The notes under the pieces: generated by a model | What the model saw: only the letters and a program-made list of their open reading frames with translations | What the model was told of the DNA's origin: nothing | Database searches by the model: none | Shown here: positions 10,639-20,725 of the stretch, piece after piece | Layout: every line of letters starts with the position of its first letter | How positions within the stretch are numbered: position 1 is the first letter of the stretch | From: Aristolochia californica | Lineage: Eukaryota; Streptophyta; Magnoliopsida; Piperales; Aristolochiaceae | Direction of reading: 5' to 3' | Assembly: GCA_029961685.1 (NCBI GenBank) | Contig: JARWKL010000016.1 | Location: forward strand, 20,156,157-20,220,156 | Length of the DNA: 64,000 nucleotides | Translations under genes and position numbers: made by a program

Positions 10639-11121
10639 ATGTCGATTATTCCAAGCTTCTTCGGCAGGCGATCTAACGTGTTCGACCCCTTCTCCCTAGA
10701 TGTCTGGGACCCATTCGACGGTTTCCCTTTCACAAATTCCATCTCCGCTCCTCGTCCCTCTGATCTCGCCAACGATGTCTCTGCCTTCGCCGGCGGCCGG
10801 ATCGATTGGAAAGAAACCCCGGAAGCCCACGTCTTCAAAGCCGATCTGCCGGGCCTCAAGAAGGAAGAAGTAAAGGTGGAGGTTGAAGACGGGAGAGTTC
10901 TTCAGATTAGCGGAGAGAGGAACCGAGAGGCAGAGGAGAAGAACGATAAGTGGCACCGCGTGGAGAGGAGCAGCGGCAAGTTTCTGCGGCGATTCAGGTT
11001 GCCAGAAAACGCAAAGGTGGATCAGGTGAAGGCGGCGATGGAGAACGGAGTGCTCACTGTCACGATGCCTAAAGAAGAAACCCCCAAGCCTGAAGTGAAA
11101 GCCATTGAAATCTCTGGCTAA
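10639..11121 (+). CDS. Class I cytosolic small heat-shock protein, copy 1
   Basis: Intronless, 160 residues (about 18 kDa), the usual size for plant class I sHSPs. N-terminal arm [19 protein letters not shown] and the DPFDGFPF motif mark the class I cytosolic type. The alpha-crystallin domain runs from about residue 53 ([17 protein letters not shown]) through [11 protein letters not shown] to about 145 (ENGVLTV). The C-terminal KAIEISG carries the I-x-I motif that binds neighbouring dimers during oligomer assembly. It acts as an ATP-independent holdase during heat stress. The upstream heat-shock element and TATA box support heat induction. It differs from copies 2 and 3 at about 15 residues, so it diverged before their duplication. 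Confidence 0.96.
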   Translation: MSIIPSFFGRRSNVFDPFSLDVWDPFDGFPFTNSISAPRPSDLANDVSAFAGGRIDWKETPEAHVFKADLPGLKKEEVKVEVEDGRVLQISGERNREAEEKNDKWHRVERSSGKFLRRFRLPENAKVDQVKAAMENGVLTVTMPKEETPKPEVKAIEISG

Positions 11122-11558
11122 GCTTTTTATGTACATGATTAGTTTGTTTCAAATAAAAAACTGTAGTTGATTTTGTTTTTCATTCATCCTCTGATACACG
11201 ATCATGTGATGCTGTTCGAGCTCGGTGATCTCTGTGCTCCTGTAAGTTTACTGTATTATCCAGTTTTTAATAAAAATAAATAACAAAACTACCCAATTTG
11301 ACCGATTAACGAAAGTCTGCTTTCACTACTCACATAGCGACATGTCATCATGCCACGCCGACATGGTAATTTGATGACATACCGTTAGACCTTTTAAGGT
11401 GTTGACGTGGCATGATGGCGTGTGGGCATTGGTCCTTTATCTCTCAGCACTCCCCATGTTGGGGTGAGAGTACACCACGAATTCTCAACTTATGTATAAT
11501 ATTTTTTTATAAAATAACACATAATCTAATATGCTTTTATCTTCTACCGCTCTGTATC
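11122..11558. other. 3' flank of sHSP copy 1
   Basis: Contains AATAAA-like A-rich signals just after the stop and then spacer DNA. A pair of related sequences, CATGTCATCATGCCACG and the inverted CGTGGCATGATGGCGTG (about 11341-11425), could form a hairpin. No gene is recognised. Confidence 0.4.
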
Positions 11559-12231
11559 GGGGCGGTTAGTCAACTTAACTTGAAATCCGATACGAAGATT
11601 CTTTATCAGTTGAAGTTGTTAGTGAAGTGGCATAATTTCGAGATATTATATCGACTTTTATGTAGAATGATAAATGATGGTTATATTTTATTACTTTTGA
11701 GCATGTGTCGTTCATTTGTTTATTTGCAACAAAATATTTTCTTTGTGCTTTTTGGAGGATATGCTAAACTTGTAACTTGATGATTTTAATATTAAAGGCA
11801 CGAACTCGTTATTTGAATAATCTTTCTTTTAGGTTATTAATAAAGTTATATATGTATTTATTTATTATTTTTGTTTAATTTTATTACTATTTCATATCTG
11901 GTAAATGAAATATAATTAAAGTATGTATTTGATTAATTAATTACTTTTAATTTTGTGAAAATATATTATTAATTAATATCATATAAAAAATCTATCTTAT
12001 GTTATTAATATAATACTTTTTTATTTATTAATCATATTTATTTTTTATTTACTCTATTGTATTATTGATTTAATAGTGGTAATTAAAATATTGTTAACTC
12101 AAGTATTTGGTTTAATTAACTCATTTTTATAATTAATAAAATCAATGATTTTAAATTTCGAAGATGAAGATCGGGTAGATGCATGAGATGAAGATGAAGA
12201 TCAAATTTTCAGTTTGTTGACTAACCCCCCC
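11559..12231. mobile_element. G-tract TIR element E1
   Basis: The left end GGGGCGGTTAGTCAACTT and the right end TTGACTAACCCCCCC are inverted. The sub-terminal GAAGATGAAGATC-type sequence at 12165-12200 is the inverse of the left arm of element E2, starting 110 bp downstream. The core is AT-rich without an ORF. Target-site duplication is not clear because the G/C tracts blur the ends. Confidence 0.6.
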
Positions 12232-12340
12232 ATAGGGCACACTCCGTCTTTTGTAGGTAGTATATTGATCAGCATTGCTCCGAAATGTCTACCTCCACCA
12301 TCGTCCCTCTACATGACAACGATTACTATATGACATTAAT

Positions 12341-13646
12341 GGGGGGGGGGGGGGGGTTAGTCAACAAACTGGAAATTTGATCTTTATCTCATGCATTTAC
12401 ATGATCTTCATCTTCGAAATGGGTGTTCGTGTGGACAAGTTCATGTCTACTGGAAAACAATTTCCAGTGTTAGTGCCCCCAAATGAGGAAAACACAAAAA
12501 CTAAAATAATTAGTATCTTGTAAAGTATACTTAATTAAAATATAATACTTAAATATCAAATTAGGTAAAATAAACATTATTACTACACGAATAACTAATT
12601 TAATGTATAACTAAAATATATTAATGTACTAATTAATTTAATTATATATTATATTAGTTAAAGATTTCTGTTTATTGTACATTAATATTGTAATTACGTG
12701 AGTCAATTAACTGTGCACGTGATTAATCATAAAAAATAAATAAATAACTCTAAAAATAAAATAAACGAATATAATACATTTAAGTTATTAATTTATTGAT
12801 AATATATGGTGTTCTTTAACATAAAAAGTCATGATTAAACAGGAAAAATCTATCAAATACTAACTTTAACACACTATATATTTTTACATATTAGTAATTA
12901 AAAATATTTTTCCATTAAATATAAAACCTTTGATTTTATTAATTATAAAAATAAATTAATTAAACCAAGTGTTTGAGTTAACAATAATTTAATTAACACT
13001 ATTAAATCACTAATACAATAGAGTAAATGGGGAAATCGAAATCAAAATCAAAATTGAAATGGGGAAATCGAAATCGAAATGGGGAAATCAAACAAAATCG
13101 GAAGGTATTTTGGGGAAAAGGAGAATAGCGAGAGAGAGAAGGGAGTAAGAGGCTGAAAGGGAGAAGAGAGAGAAGAAAGGGAGGTCGAGAGGGAGAAGAG
13201 AGAGAAGAGAGGGAGGCACGGAGATGAGAGAGGGGGTGCGAGAGAGAGGGCGAGTTCGAGAGAAGACCGAAAGACGGAGGCCGGAGACGAGAGGGAGCAG
13301 AGACAGAGGCCGGAGAGGAGAGTCCGAGAGAAGACAGGGAGCAGAGACGTCGGGGGCGCAGGGAGACGAGAGAGGGGGTGCAGGAGAGAGGGAAGAAAAA
13401 ATGAAAATGAGGATGCGCGAGAGAGGGGAAAAAATGGTCGCTAGTTCGAACCCACACACATCCTTCATCTGAATGAATGGCAAAAAGGGTCGGAAACCAC
13501 TTGAATTTTTTTATAACGTGGAGATGAAGGACCGCTTCATCCCCAACATCCAGATGAAATGTCATCTGCGCTCCACTAACGACTTCAACTGATGAATGAC
13601 ATAATGCGGTTGATCTTCATCTCAGACTTTAAGTTGACTAACCCCA

Positions 13647-13675
<29 letters not shown>
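12341..13675. mobile_element. G-tract TIR element E2
   Basis: It starts with 16 G followed by TTAGTCAACAAACTGG and ends AGTTGACTAACCCCA plus a run of 29 C (13647-13675), giving terminal inverted repeats GGGG(n)TTAGTCAAC. Flanks AAT on both sides may be a 3-bp target duplication. Inside are an AT-rich arm (about 12480-13010) and a purine-rich arm: GAAATC hexamer repeats at 13030-13090, then GAGA-rich DNA to about 13430. The long ORFs on both strands there are low-complexity products of the purine bias. A non-autonomous DNA transposon, PIF/Harbinger-like by analogy with E3. Confidence 0.6.
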
Positions 13676-13678
<3 letters not shown>

Positions 13679-13690
13679 AAGTTTTATTAA

Positions 13691-13893
13691 GTTCCTCCGT
13701 CATGGAATCCCAATCATTGACATATTTGATATTTTTTACGGGCTATTAATTTCCTCCATTATAGAATCCCAACCGTTGACATATTTGATATTTTTTACGG
13801 GGTATTAAGTTCCTTAGTCATGGAATCCCAACCGTTGACATATTTGATATTTTTTACGGGGTATTAAGTGTCATGGAATTTGATATTTTTGAC
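13691..13893. repeat. 59-bp tandem repeat (3.4 copies), unit A
   Basis: Units start at 13691, 13750 and 13809, with a partial fourth at about 13868. The consensus contains TCATGGAATCCCAACCGTTG and GATATTTTTTACGGGGTATT. A matching array sits at about 21955-22105 in unit B. Confidence 0.85.
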
Positions 13894-14826
13894 AAGGACA
13901 AATAAATAATGGTATGAGGCCACATCTCCTTCAATAATAGTATCTCATCAAAATAGACACAATAACAGTAACTGAAATGGGCTTAGGCCCATATAACACA
14001 AACAAAAATAATCCTTATAAAATGACCTATGAAATAATCCAATGCAAGTAAAGTATTTGTACCAAATAATATGTTGAATAAGGAATAATCTGTCAATTCT
14101 TCAAAGTAATAATCCAACAAGAGAAAAAATTTACAGAGTCGCACCAACTCAAATAGGAGACCAATATATCCGAGTCGCGGCATAAATATGTATAAGCTTT
14201 GGTCCAGATACTTATACCGAGGCAGAAAATAAGTGGCCCGAGTCAGGTGGACCCACATCGGGTTGACCCGAGCGAGTTGGCCCAAACCATTGCATTAACC
14301 CGAGCGGAACAAAATAGAGTTTGGCGCCAGCCCGCTGGGTTAACCCCGCCGATCCGAGTTGGGCAGAATAGGCGTGGCCCGGATTTAATCCGAGGCTTCC
14401 TAACTTGGGAAGAATTTAATTTTCAACATCTTCTTCTCTTCCCTAATGTCGAAGGACTCTCGACAGAAATAGTACAAAAACGACAACAAGATCCTAGCGC
14501 TCGGGAAACTTGGCAAGAATAAGATATTCACCATGGAAATGCACTGGATTCAATTCGGTTTCCGAACTCATGAAACACTTTAAAACGGTAGCAGTCGTCG
14601 TCTTCCTCCCTGCTTTTGAACAGAGTAGAGTCGGCGATGAGAGGAGTTTCTGGAATAAGAAATAAAACAAAAAAAATAGCAGCATGTATAATTAGCATTA
14701 GCGATTTGGAAATAAGGCAGCGAAGGAAAGACAACTTCCAAATAAATAGAGTGAGAAACATCGACAGAATATTACGGTGGAAATACCATGGACCAGGCTG
14801 GAAATACTATGTTGTTAATCAGAGAC
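13894..14826. other. Non-coding repeat DNA, probably retroelement interior, unit A
   Basis: This stretch and 17757-18213 are continuous apart from the hAT-like insertion and lie behind an LTR-like block with a primer-binding site. No gag or pol domain is visible. The copy in unit B (22120-22975) lacks about 50 bases near 14325-14375. It may be the interior of a non-autonomous (TRIM/LARD-type) retroelement. Confidence 0.35.
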
Positions 14827-14834
14827 AGCTAAGA

Positions 14835-17748
14835 ATCAGGATGGCTTCGAACTGAGCCGGCTCGCGAGCGGCTCGAGCTCGGCTCCGTTCGATTCGTTAT
14901 CTCTCGAGTTGGAGCTTCGAAATCGGCTCGTTTAAATTAACGAGCCGAGCTCGACCGAAGCCAGGTTCGGTTCGTCGGCTTGCGAGCCTGCTCGAGGTGA
15001 GTCGGGATCGGTATTAGGATCGGGATTGGGATCGAGAGCAAGGGAGCGGGATCAGGAACGAGAGTGAGAGCGAGGGGGGGATAATTTTTCCTCCCCTCGT
15101 CACCGCCGAGCCCCTCACGTTGGCTGTTGTCGTCGTCGACAGCTGCTAGTCGGCCGCCTCTGTCGCCATCCATTCGATTTCTTCCTCTACTCGCCGCCGC
15201 TTCCGTTGTCGCCGTCATCCCCGACAACAAGTCCTCTCTGACGCCGTAACCCCCTTCCCTCTGCATCATCTCAGCGGAAAACCAGATCTAGTAAGTTCAG
15301 GGGAGAAATTAGCGGAGAAATAATTTTCCCCCACCCCCATGCGAAGATGATTTTGCACGTGCGATTTCGCATGTGCGAGATCATAAAGTAAAAAAAAAAA
15401 AAAAATTCCTTAAAACTCTCCTTCCTTATAGCTCTTGAACAAATTAAAAATACATTTTATAGAAATAACTTTCGATGAACTATTAGGGGGGGTTAGTGCA
15501 CATGACTCAGGACATGATCTTCATGCGCATTATGCAGTTCATGTCCTGATGTCGTTAGGGGGCGCCGAAATTCATGTCATGTACATGAATATACATGAAT
15601 CACGAGTTCATGTCTCAAGAGTAACGAGCGGAAAGTGCTTTCCGCCCGATTTTGAGAATCATCTACATGACTCTCGCGCGGGCTCTCTCTCAGCGAGCGG
15701 TGCTGTCTCTCGGGGGGCTCTCTGCCGTTTCATTTCCACAGCCTTCTCTCGGTGTTGCCACAGCCCTCTCTCGTTCCGGAGCCCTCTCTCGGTGTTGCCG
15801 CAGCCCTCTTTCGTTCCGCAACCGTCTCTCGTTCCCGCAGCCCTCTCTCGGTGTTGCCGCAGCCCTCTCTCGTTCCGTCGCCGGCCGTCGCCGTTGCCTA
15901 CTAGCCCGTCCCCGTCGCCATCGTCGTTGCCCGCCGTCGCCTACTAGCCCGTCCCCATCGCCATCGTCGTTGCCCTTTGGCTAGCAGCTGAGGAAGATGA
16001 CGATGGTTTAATTATTTTTATTTATAAATAATTATTTTTTATTTATAAATAATTATTTTTATTTATAATTAATTATTTTTATTTATTTAATATATTTATT
16101 TTACAGTTACTATATTAAAATAGTGATTTAATAGTCATAATTAAAATATTGTTAAAATAAATATTTGATAAATTATTTTTGGCATAATTATCCGATTGCT
16201 ATAGTTAATTAAACCAATAGTTTTAAATTTTGTGATAATATATTAATAATTAATAATACATAAAATATATTATGTACAAATATATAGTGTGTTAAAGTTA
16301 TGATTAGATCATTTTTTTCTCTTAAATTATTCATTTTTAGGTTAAAGTATATCATATGTTATTAATAAATTAATAACTCAACGTATTACTTTCGTTTTTG
16401 TTATTTATAATGTTATTTATTTATTATTTGTAATTAATCATGTAGTTATTTCATTGGCTCATGTAATTACCATATTAATGTATAATAAAATATCTAATTC
16501 AATTAATAAATATATTAGTATATTTAATTATACATTAAATAATTTATTCGTGTAGTAATAATGGTTGTTTTACCTAATTTGGGGTTTAAGAATTATGTTG
16601 TAATTAAGTATACTGTAAAGGTTTAGAAATTCTCTTGTTTTTTATGTTTTTCTCATGTTGGGGCACTAACACTGGAAACTGTTTTCCAGTGCACATGAAG
16701 TCGTCAACACTAACACAAATTCTTACCTGATCTTCATGTACATGACATGACATGATCTTCATGTTGGACATGACTTGATCTTCAAGAATCCACTTTGGGG
16801 CACTAACCCCCCCTTAGTATCTCATTTTTTTGTAAACATTTTTCTAATTAAAAATTCTTATTAAAAATTATATAATTTTCTAAGTAAGATTTTCCTACCA
16901 AGATGGGGTAGAATATTTTTTAATAAGTATTTTACAGTTGATGTTGTAATTCTTTTAACATGAAGTAATTTTCATTGCAATTTTGTGTTTGACATTTTAT
17001 TTGATTAAAAATGTATCGATAAGTATAATAATATATTAGATTGATTATTAATTTTTATTTATTTCCCTAGATGAGGCAATAAGAGGTCCATTTAACTTTC
17101 CTAAGAAAAATTTAAAATATTTCTTGTAATTTTCTAATAAGTCACTAATAGTAATAGGATTTTATTTAAAGGAATGTAAATTGATATTGATATTTCATTT
17201 AATTTTGTTGTGTTTGATTATTGTATGGAGTTTATTCATAATGTTATGCGGTGTATGAAGTGTTTAGACTATATTATGGAGAGTATGGAGTGTATAAAAA
17301 ATTTTATGGAGTGTTTATGGAATGTATAGACAATTTTATGGAGTGTTTATACAGGTATTATGTATATAGATTATGCCCAATTTTAAGTAGAGGTCATGCC
17401 GAATTTTATATAGGTATTATATACATAGATTATGCTCAATTTTAAGTAGAGGTCATGCCCATTCTTATACATGTATTATATATATAGGTTATGCCCAATT
17501 TTATGTAGAGGTCATGCCCAATTTTATGTAAAATGTATACATAATTTTATATATATTTTTTGAAAATTTTTAAATGTATGTTGAAGCTCGAGCTCAACTC
17601 AAACTCAGTTAAACATTTTTGGCTCGAGCTCGATAACAATTTTAGGCTCGAGACAAGGTTCAACTCGAAAGCTCAGCTCAAAATATTTAAATCAAGCTCA
17701 GCTCGAACATAAGCAGGTTCGAGCTCGGCTCGGATCGATGCCACCCCT
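14835..17748. mobile_element. hAT-like element, unit A copy, with nested E3
   Basis: The left end ATCAGGATGGCTTCGAACTG and right end GATCGATGCCACCCCT form imperfect inverted repeats. The flanks AGCTAAGA (14827-14834) and AGTTGAGA (17749-17756) are a slightly decayed 8-bp target duplication; in unit B both flanks are exactly AGCTGAGA. Sub-terminal DNA is rich in GCTCGAGCTCGGCTCG, common in plant hAT-derived elements. No transposase is visible, so it is non-autonomous. Without E3 it would be about 1.58 kb. Confidence 0.75.
15486..16813. mobile_element. G-tract TIR element E3 with TTA target duplication
   Basis: Ends GGGGGGGTTAGTGC and GCACTAACCCCCCC are perfect inverted repeats, flanked by TTA on both sides (15483-15485, 16814-16816). 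The matching place in unit B (23635-23637) has a single TTA and no insert, so this is a filled/empty pair. A 3-bp TTA duplication and GGG-starting ends fit PIF/Harbinger. Inside lie a pyrimidine-rich arm with an array around CCTCTCTCGTTCCG (15730-15870) and an AT-rich arm. The interior is inverted relative to E2 (shared palindrome ACTGGAAA...TTTCCAGT). No transposase ORF. Confidence 0.85.
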
Positions 17749-18201
17749 AGTTGAGATAATCGGGAGGTTTCCAGCAGTCAGAAATAAACCAGTCCGATAA
17801 GCTTCCGATTAAAATTCAAGCCCGAAGAGTAAGACGACCAACAGAGAGTTTCGGAGAAAAATTATAACCTATTTTTGTTTCTGCAAAGACAAATCTAGTG
17901 ATGAGTTTTCTGGAATAGAGGCCGGAGAAGCAACACGGGCCACGCAAAACTGGCAGAAACTGATATCTTCTCCTTCCGCCTTTCTCCAATTTCTTTTTTT
18001 GTCGCCGTTAAAGAGAGAAGAGATTGCAAGTTAACTCGGGCCGATGGCAGCAATGGCAGCGAGAAAGCTAGCCAAATAGAGTAAGAATAAAAAATAAAAA
18101 TAATAACAATATGATGAAAAGTAAGCAAAGTATGAGTAAAGAAGAAAATAATGGGTTTTTTTGAATCTTGAAAACCATATATCTTGGTCCTGGAAATCAA
18201 T

Positions 18202-18615
18202 GCTCTGATACCATGTTGATTTTCAGGACTCCATGATTTAGCTCACTAAGAAAAAGGGAGAGGCCCATTGGGAGAAAACCAGAGGAAGAAGAGGTTATGG
18301 ACTTAATATTCTAACCCTCTCCCTAAAGTTTTATTTATAGATTCATGAAACTACTGTATTATAATAATACCCCTGAACTTAAATGTTCAGGGTTTAAGGA
18401 TTTAACCCTGAAACTTCAGCTTAATTATATCAATGTCATTTCTACGAGATGACCCTTTATTTACCGTTCCTTGGTCGTGTGGGTTTGGGCCCTATATTCC
18501 GTCGCATTCCACTTGTATATAAGTTTTTATCATCTATCATATTAGAAAGAAAGGTTGGTTTAATTCCGACCTACTTTGATTGCATCCAAGCTATAGAATT
18601 TATAAGGGTGCTACA
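18202..18615 (-). mobile_element. LTR-like block with primer-binding site, unit A
   Basis: GCTCTGATACCA at 18202-18213 is the inverse of TGGTATCAGAGC, the primer-binding site matching initiator tRNA-Met. It directly abuts a block beginning TGTTGATTTTC and ending GCTACA (18214-18615), as the 5' LTR of a minus-strand retroelement would. I could not find the partner LTR on the left, so the element is incomplete. A hairpin-forming CCTGAAC/GTTCAGG pair lies at about 18371-18390. Confidence 0.5.
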
Positions 18616-18738
18616 TTAATGTTATTATCTTAATTTTATTTTTAAATTAATAAAATATAAAAATTAATTTAATTAATGATTAATCATGTATGCATCCAAT
18701 TTCATGGGGACAGACTCCGTTTTCTTCTCGTTTAACCC

Positions 18739-18751
18739 GAAAATTCCAGAA
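18739..18751 (+). promoter_or_regulatory. Heat-shock element of sHSP copy 2
   Basis: GAAAATTCCAGAA, a perfect GAAnnTTCnnGAA array, identical to copies 1 and 3. A weaker GAAnnTTC pair follows at 18822-18829. Confidence 0.8.
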
Positions 18752-18889
18752 AAGACCAGAGAAGTGACTGTAGATGGGAAAGCTCAATTTGCTTTCTGAA
18801 CTTTTCCGCGGTCTTCGTCCAGAACATTCTTACTCACAGGAAAGGACTCGAAGCCTCCAGATTTTGTTTCAAAGCCGCGCATCTTCGCC

Positions 18890-18896
18890 TATAAAT
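18890..18896 (+). promoter_or_regulatory. TATA box of sHSP copy 2
   Basis: TATAAAT in the same context as in copy 1, 140 bp before the ATG at 19036. Confidence 0.7.
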
Positions 18897-19035
18897 TCTC
18901 TGAAGCTGTGGCATTTCTCCTCATCGAAAGACATCGTGAATCTATTTTCAGCGTTCCTTCCACATATCGGCCCTTTCGTTTCTGTTATTGTTCTCTTTCC
19001 AGTCGATCAGCTTTTAAGAGGAGTTGTAGAGAGAA

Positions 19036-19518
19036 ATGTCGATCATTCCAAGCTTCTTCGGCAGGCGATCAAACGTGTTCGACCCCTTCTCCCTTGATGT
19101 CTGGGACCCATTCGACGGTTTCCCTTTAACAGCTTCCATCTCCACTCCTCGTCCCTCTAATTTCGCCAACGAAGTCTCTGCCTTCGCCGGCGCCCGCATG
19201 GATTGGAAGGAAACCCCGGAAGCCCACGTCTTCAAAGCCGATATTCCGGGTCTTAAGAAGGAAGAAGTAAAGGTGGAGGTGGAAGACGGGAAAATTCTCC
19301 AGATCAGCGGGGAGAGGAACAGAGAGGCAGAGGAGAAGAACGACAAGTGGCACAGCGTAGAGAGAAGCAGCGGCAAGTTTCTGCGGCGATTCCGGCTGCC
19401 TGAAAACGCAAAGGTGGATCAAGTGAAGGCCGCGATGGAGAACGGTGTGCTCACTGTCACGGTTCCGAAAGAAGAAACTCCCAAGCCTGAAGTAAAAGCC
19501 ATTGAAATCTCTAGCTAA
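19036..19518 (+). CDS. Class I cytosolic small heat-shock protein, copy 2
   Basis: Intronless, 160 residues, with the class I N-terminal arm, an alpha-crystallin domain from about residue 53 ([17 protein letters not shown]), [11 protein letters not shown], and the C-terminal IEI motif. It is a cytosolic ATP-independent chaperone by family. It differs from copy 3 at one residue (Lys in EKNDKWH, Arg in copy 3), as expected for a recent tandem duplicate. The upstream region keeps the heat-shock element and TATA box, so both duplicates are probably expressed on heating. Confidence 0.96.
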   Translation: MSIIPSFFGRRSNVFDPFSLDVWDPFDGFPLTASISTPRPSNFANEVSAFAGARMDWKETPEAHVFKADIPGLKKEEVKVEVEDGKILQISGERNREAEEKNDKWHSVERSSGKFLRRFRLPENAKVDQVKAAMENGVLTVTVPKEETPKPEVKAIEISS

Positions 19519-19951
19519 GCTTTGAGAGAAGGTGTTTGTGTGTTACCTGTGTGATTGAACCCACTCTAAATGTATCTGTTTGTAATAAATAAAAGGTTAG
19601 TGTAATTTAGTTCTTCCAGAACTTCTTCTGGTGGCAGATATCAACGAATGGCACAAGCCAAACTTAAAATAAATAAAATAAACAAGGGGCAGCCATGCCT
19701 CCAAAGAGGGGACACCACCCTCTACAAATTTTGACGAGATAAGGATTGGTGCTGCTCTAAGCGACGGAAACGAAGGGAATCCGGGAGGGTGATGGTAAAG
19801 ATATTTAATTGATTGAAAGTGAAAAATTAAAAAAAAAAAGAAAACCAGAAAAAATATCTGCCGTTTTCTTGATTTTCTATTTGTTTTGGTTGAGAATATC
19901 CCCCGCAGAAGATAAGCTTGCTTGAAGAAATCGGAACTCCCAGGGATCTTT

Positions 19952-19964
19952 TTCTCGAAACTTC
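19952..19964 (+). promoter_or_regulatory. Heat-shock element upstream of decayed sHSP
   Basis: TTCTCGAAACTTC is a perfect TTCnnGAAnnTTC array about 155 bp before the decayed sHSP start. Its survival means the pseudogene may still be transcribed on heat stress. Confidence 0.65.
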
Positions 19965-20118
19965 CAGTTTTCGCTTCACCGCCACTCTCGTCTTCCTTTA
20001 AATCCCTGATAGCTATATTCTCTTTATACTTGCGTGAAGCTCTCTCTCTCTCTCTCTCGATCTCGCTTTTAGCAAATGGTGATCCATCTCTTCTGCTAAA
20101 CCGTCAGCTCCGCCAGCC

Positions 20119-20504
20119 ATGTCGATAATCCCGAGCTATTTAGGTAGCCGTTCCAACTTGCTCGATCGTATCCGCTCGATGTCTGGGACCCGTCTGCTGG
20201 GTTCCCTTTCAAAACCTCTCCGTCGGCCTTCCCTCCTTCTGGTTTCGCTGGCGAACTATCTGCTTTAGCCGGCGGTCGAATCAATTGGAAGGAAACCCAA
20301 GTAGCCCATCTTCCGCTTCTTAAGAAGGAATAATAAAGTGGTGGAAGACAGGATGATTTGAAGTTCGTCAAGTATGCGAGAAGAGAGAATCGGTGAGGTA
20401 GAGAAGCAGTAGGAAGTATTCCCTGCCCGAGAATTTGATTGTCGCGGTTTCTAAAGAAGAGGCTCCCAAATCTCCAAGGGAACGCCATTAAAATCCCCGG
20501 CTGA
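20119..20504 (+). pseudogene. Decayed class I small heat-shock protein, unit A
   Basis: It starts [17 protein letters not shown], like the intact genes, but the frame shifts right after this. The class I motif WDPSAGFPF appears in another frame at about 20184, and [13 protein letters not shown] at 20268-20310. Tandem stops TAATAA follow at about 20331, and the region that should encode the crystallin core is shortened and scrambled. The tail still resembles AIKIPG and ends at a TGA (20502-20504). It is an older relative of the intact copies, dead before the tandem duplication because unit B has the same lesions. Confidence 0.85.
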
Positions 20505-20725
20505 GTTTCTGTACAGAGAATCGAATTGAAATCCCCGGCCGATCACAGTGACTGTCAAAGTTGTTTCTTTTGTTGTTAATGGAATCGGTTTTCTAGCTGC
20601 CGACTGTGTAAATTATGTAAGAAAGCTTGAACTTTTCTGTTTACTCTTGAGTGACAAATTCTCCCGGAAATATACTGCGTTGAATCCAATCTCTCAGTTC
20701 TGGTGAAGTGGTGAACAAAGAAAAG
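20505..20725. other. 3' flank of decayed sHSP up to duplication junction
   Basis: Non-coding flank also present in unit B (27354-27539). The junction of the tandem duplication lies at 20725/20726, where GAACAAAGAAAAG changes to TAATTATATATT. Confidence 0.7.

Larger units (their letters stand above)
12639..20725. repeat. Direct tandem duplication, unit A
   Basis: This 8.1-kb unit matches 20726-27539 in the same orientation and order: most of element E2, the 59-bp repeats, the hAT-like element, an LTR-like block, an intact sHSP and a decayed sHSP. Its left breakpoint (TAATTATATATT at 12639) falls inside E2. Its right end (GAACAAAGAAAAG, ending 20725) abuts the start of unit B. Unit A is longer mainly because element E3 (1328 bp plus 3-bp TSD) is present only here. 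Confidence 0.9.

Noticed and set aside
13002..13565. 187-codon minus-strand ORF and related ORFs at 21166-21793
   Set aside because: They are low-complexity Ser/Leu/Pro translations of a purine-rich transposon arm and not conserved as protein between units.
15435..15984. Overlapping 170- and 110-codon ORFs
   Set aside because: They arise from a pyrimidine-rich tandem repeat in element E3; frames overlap and no domain is seen.
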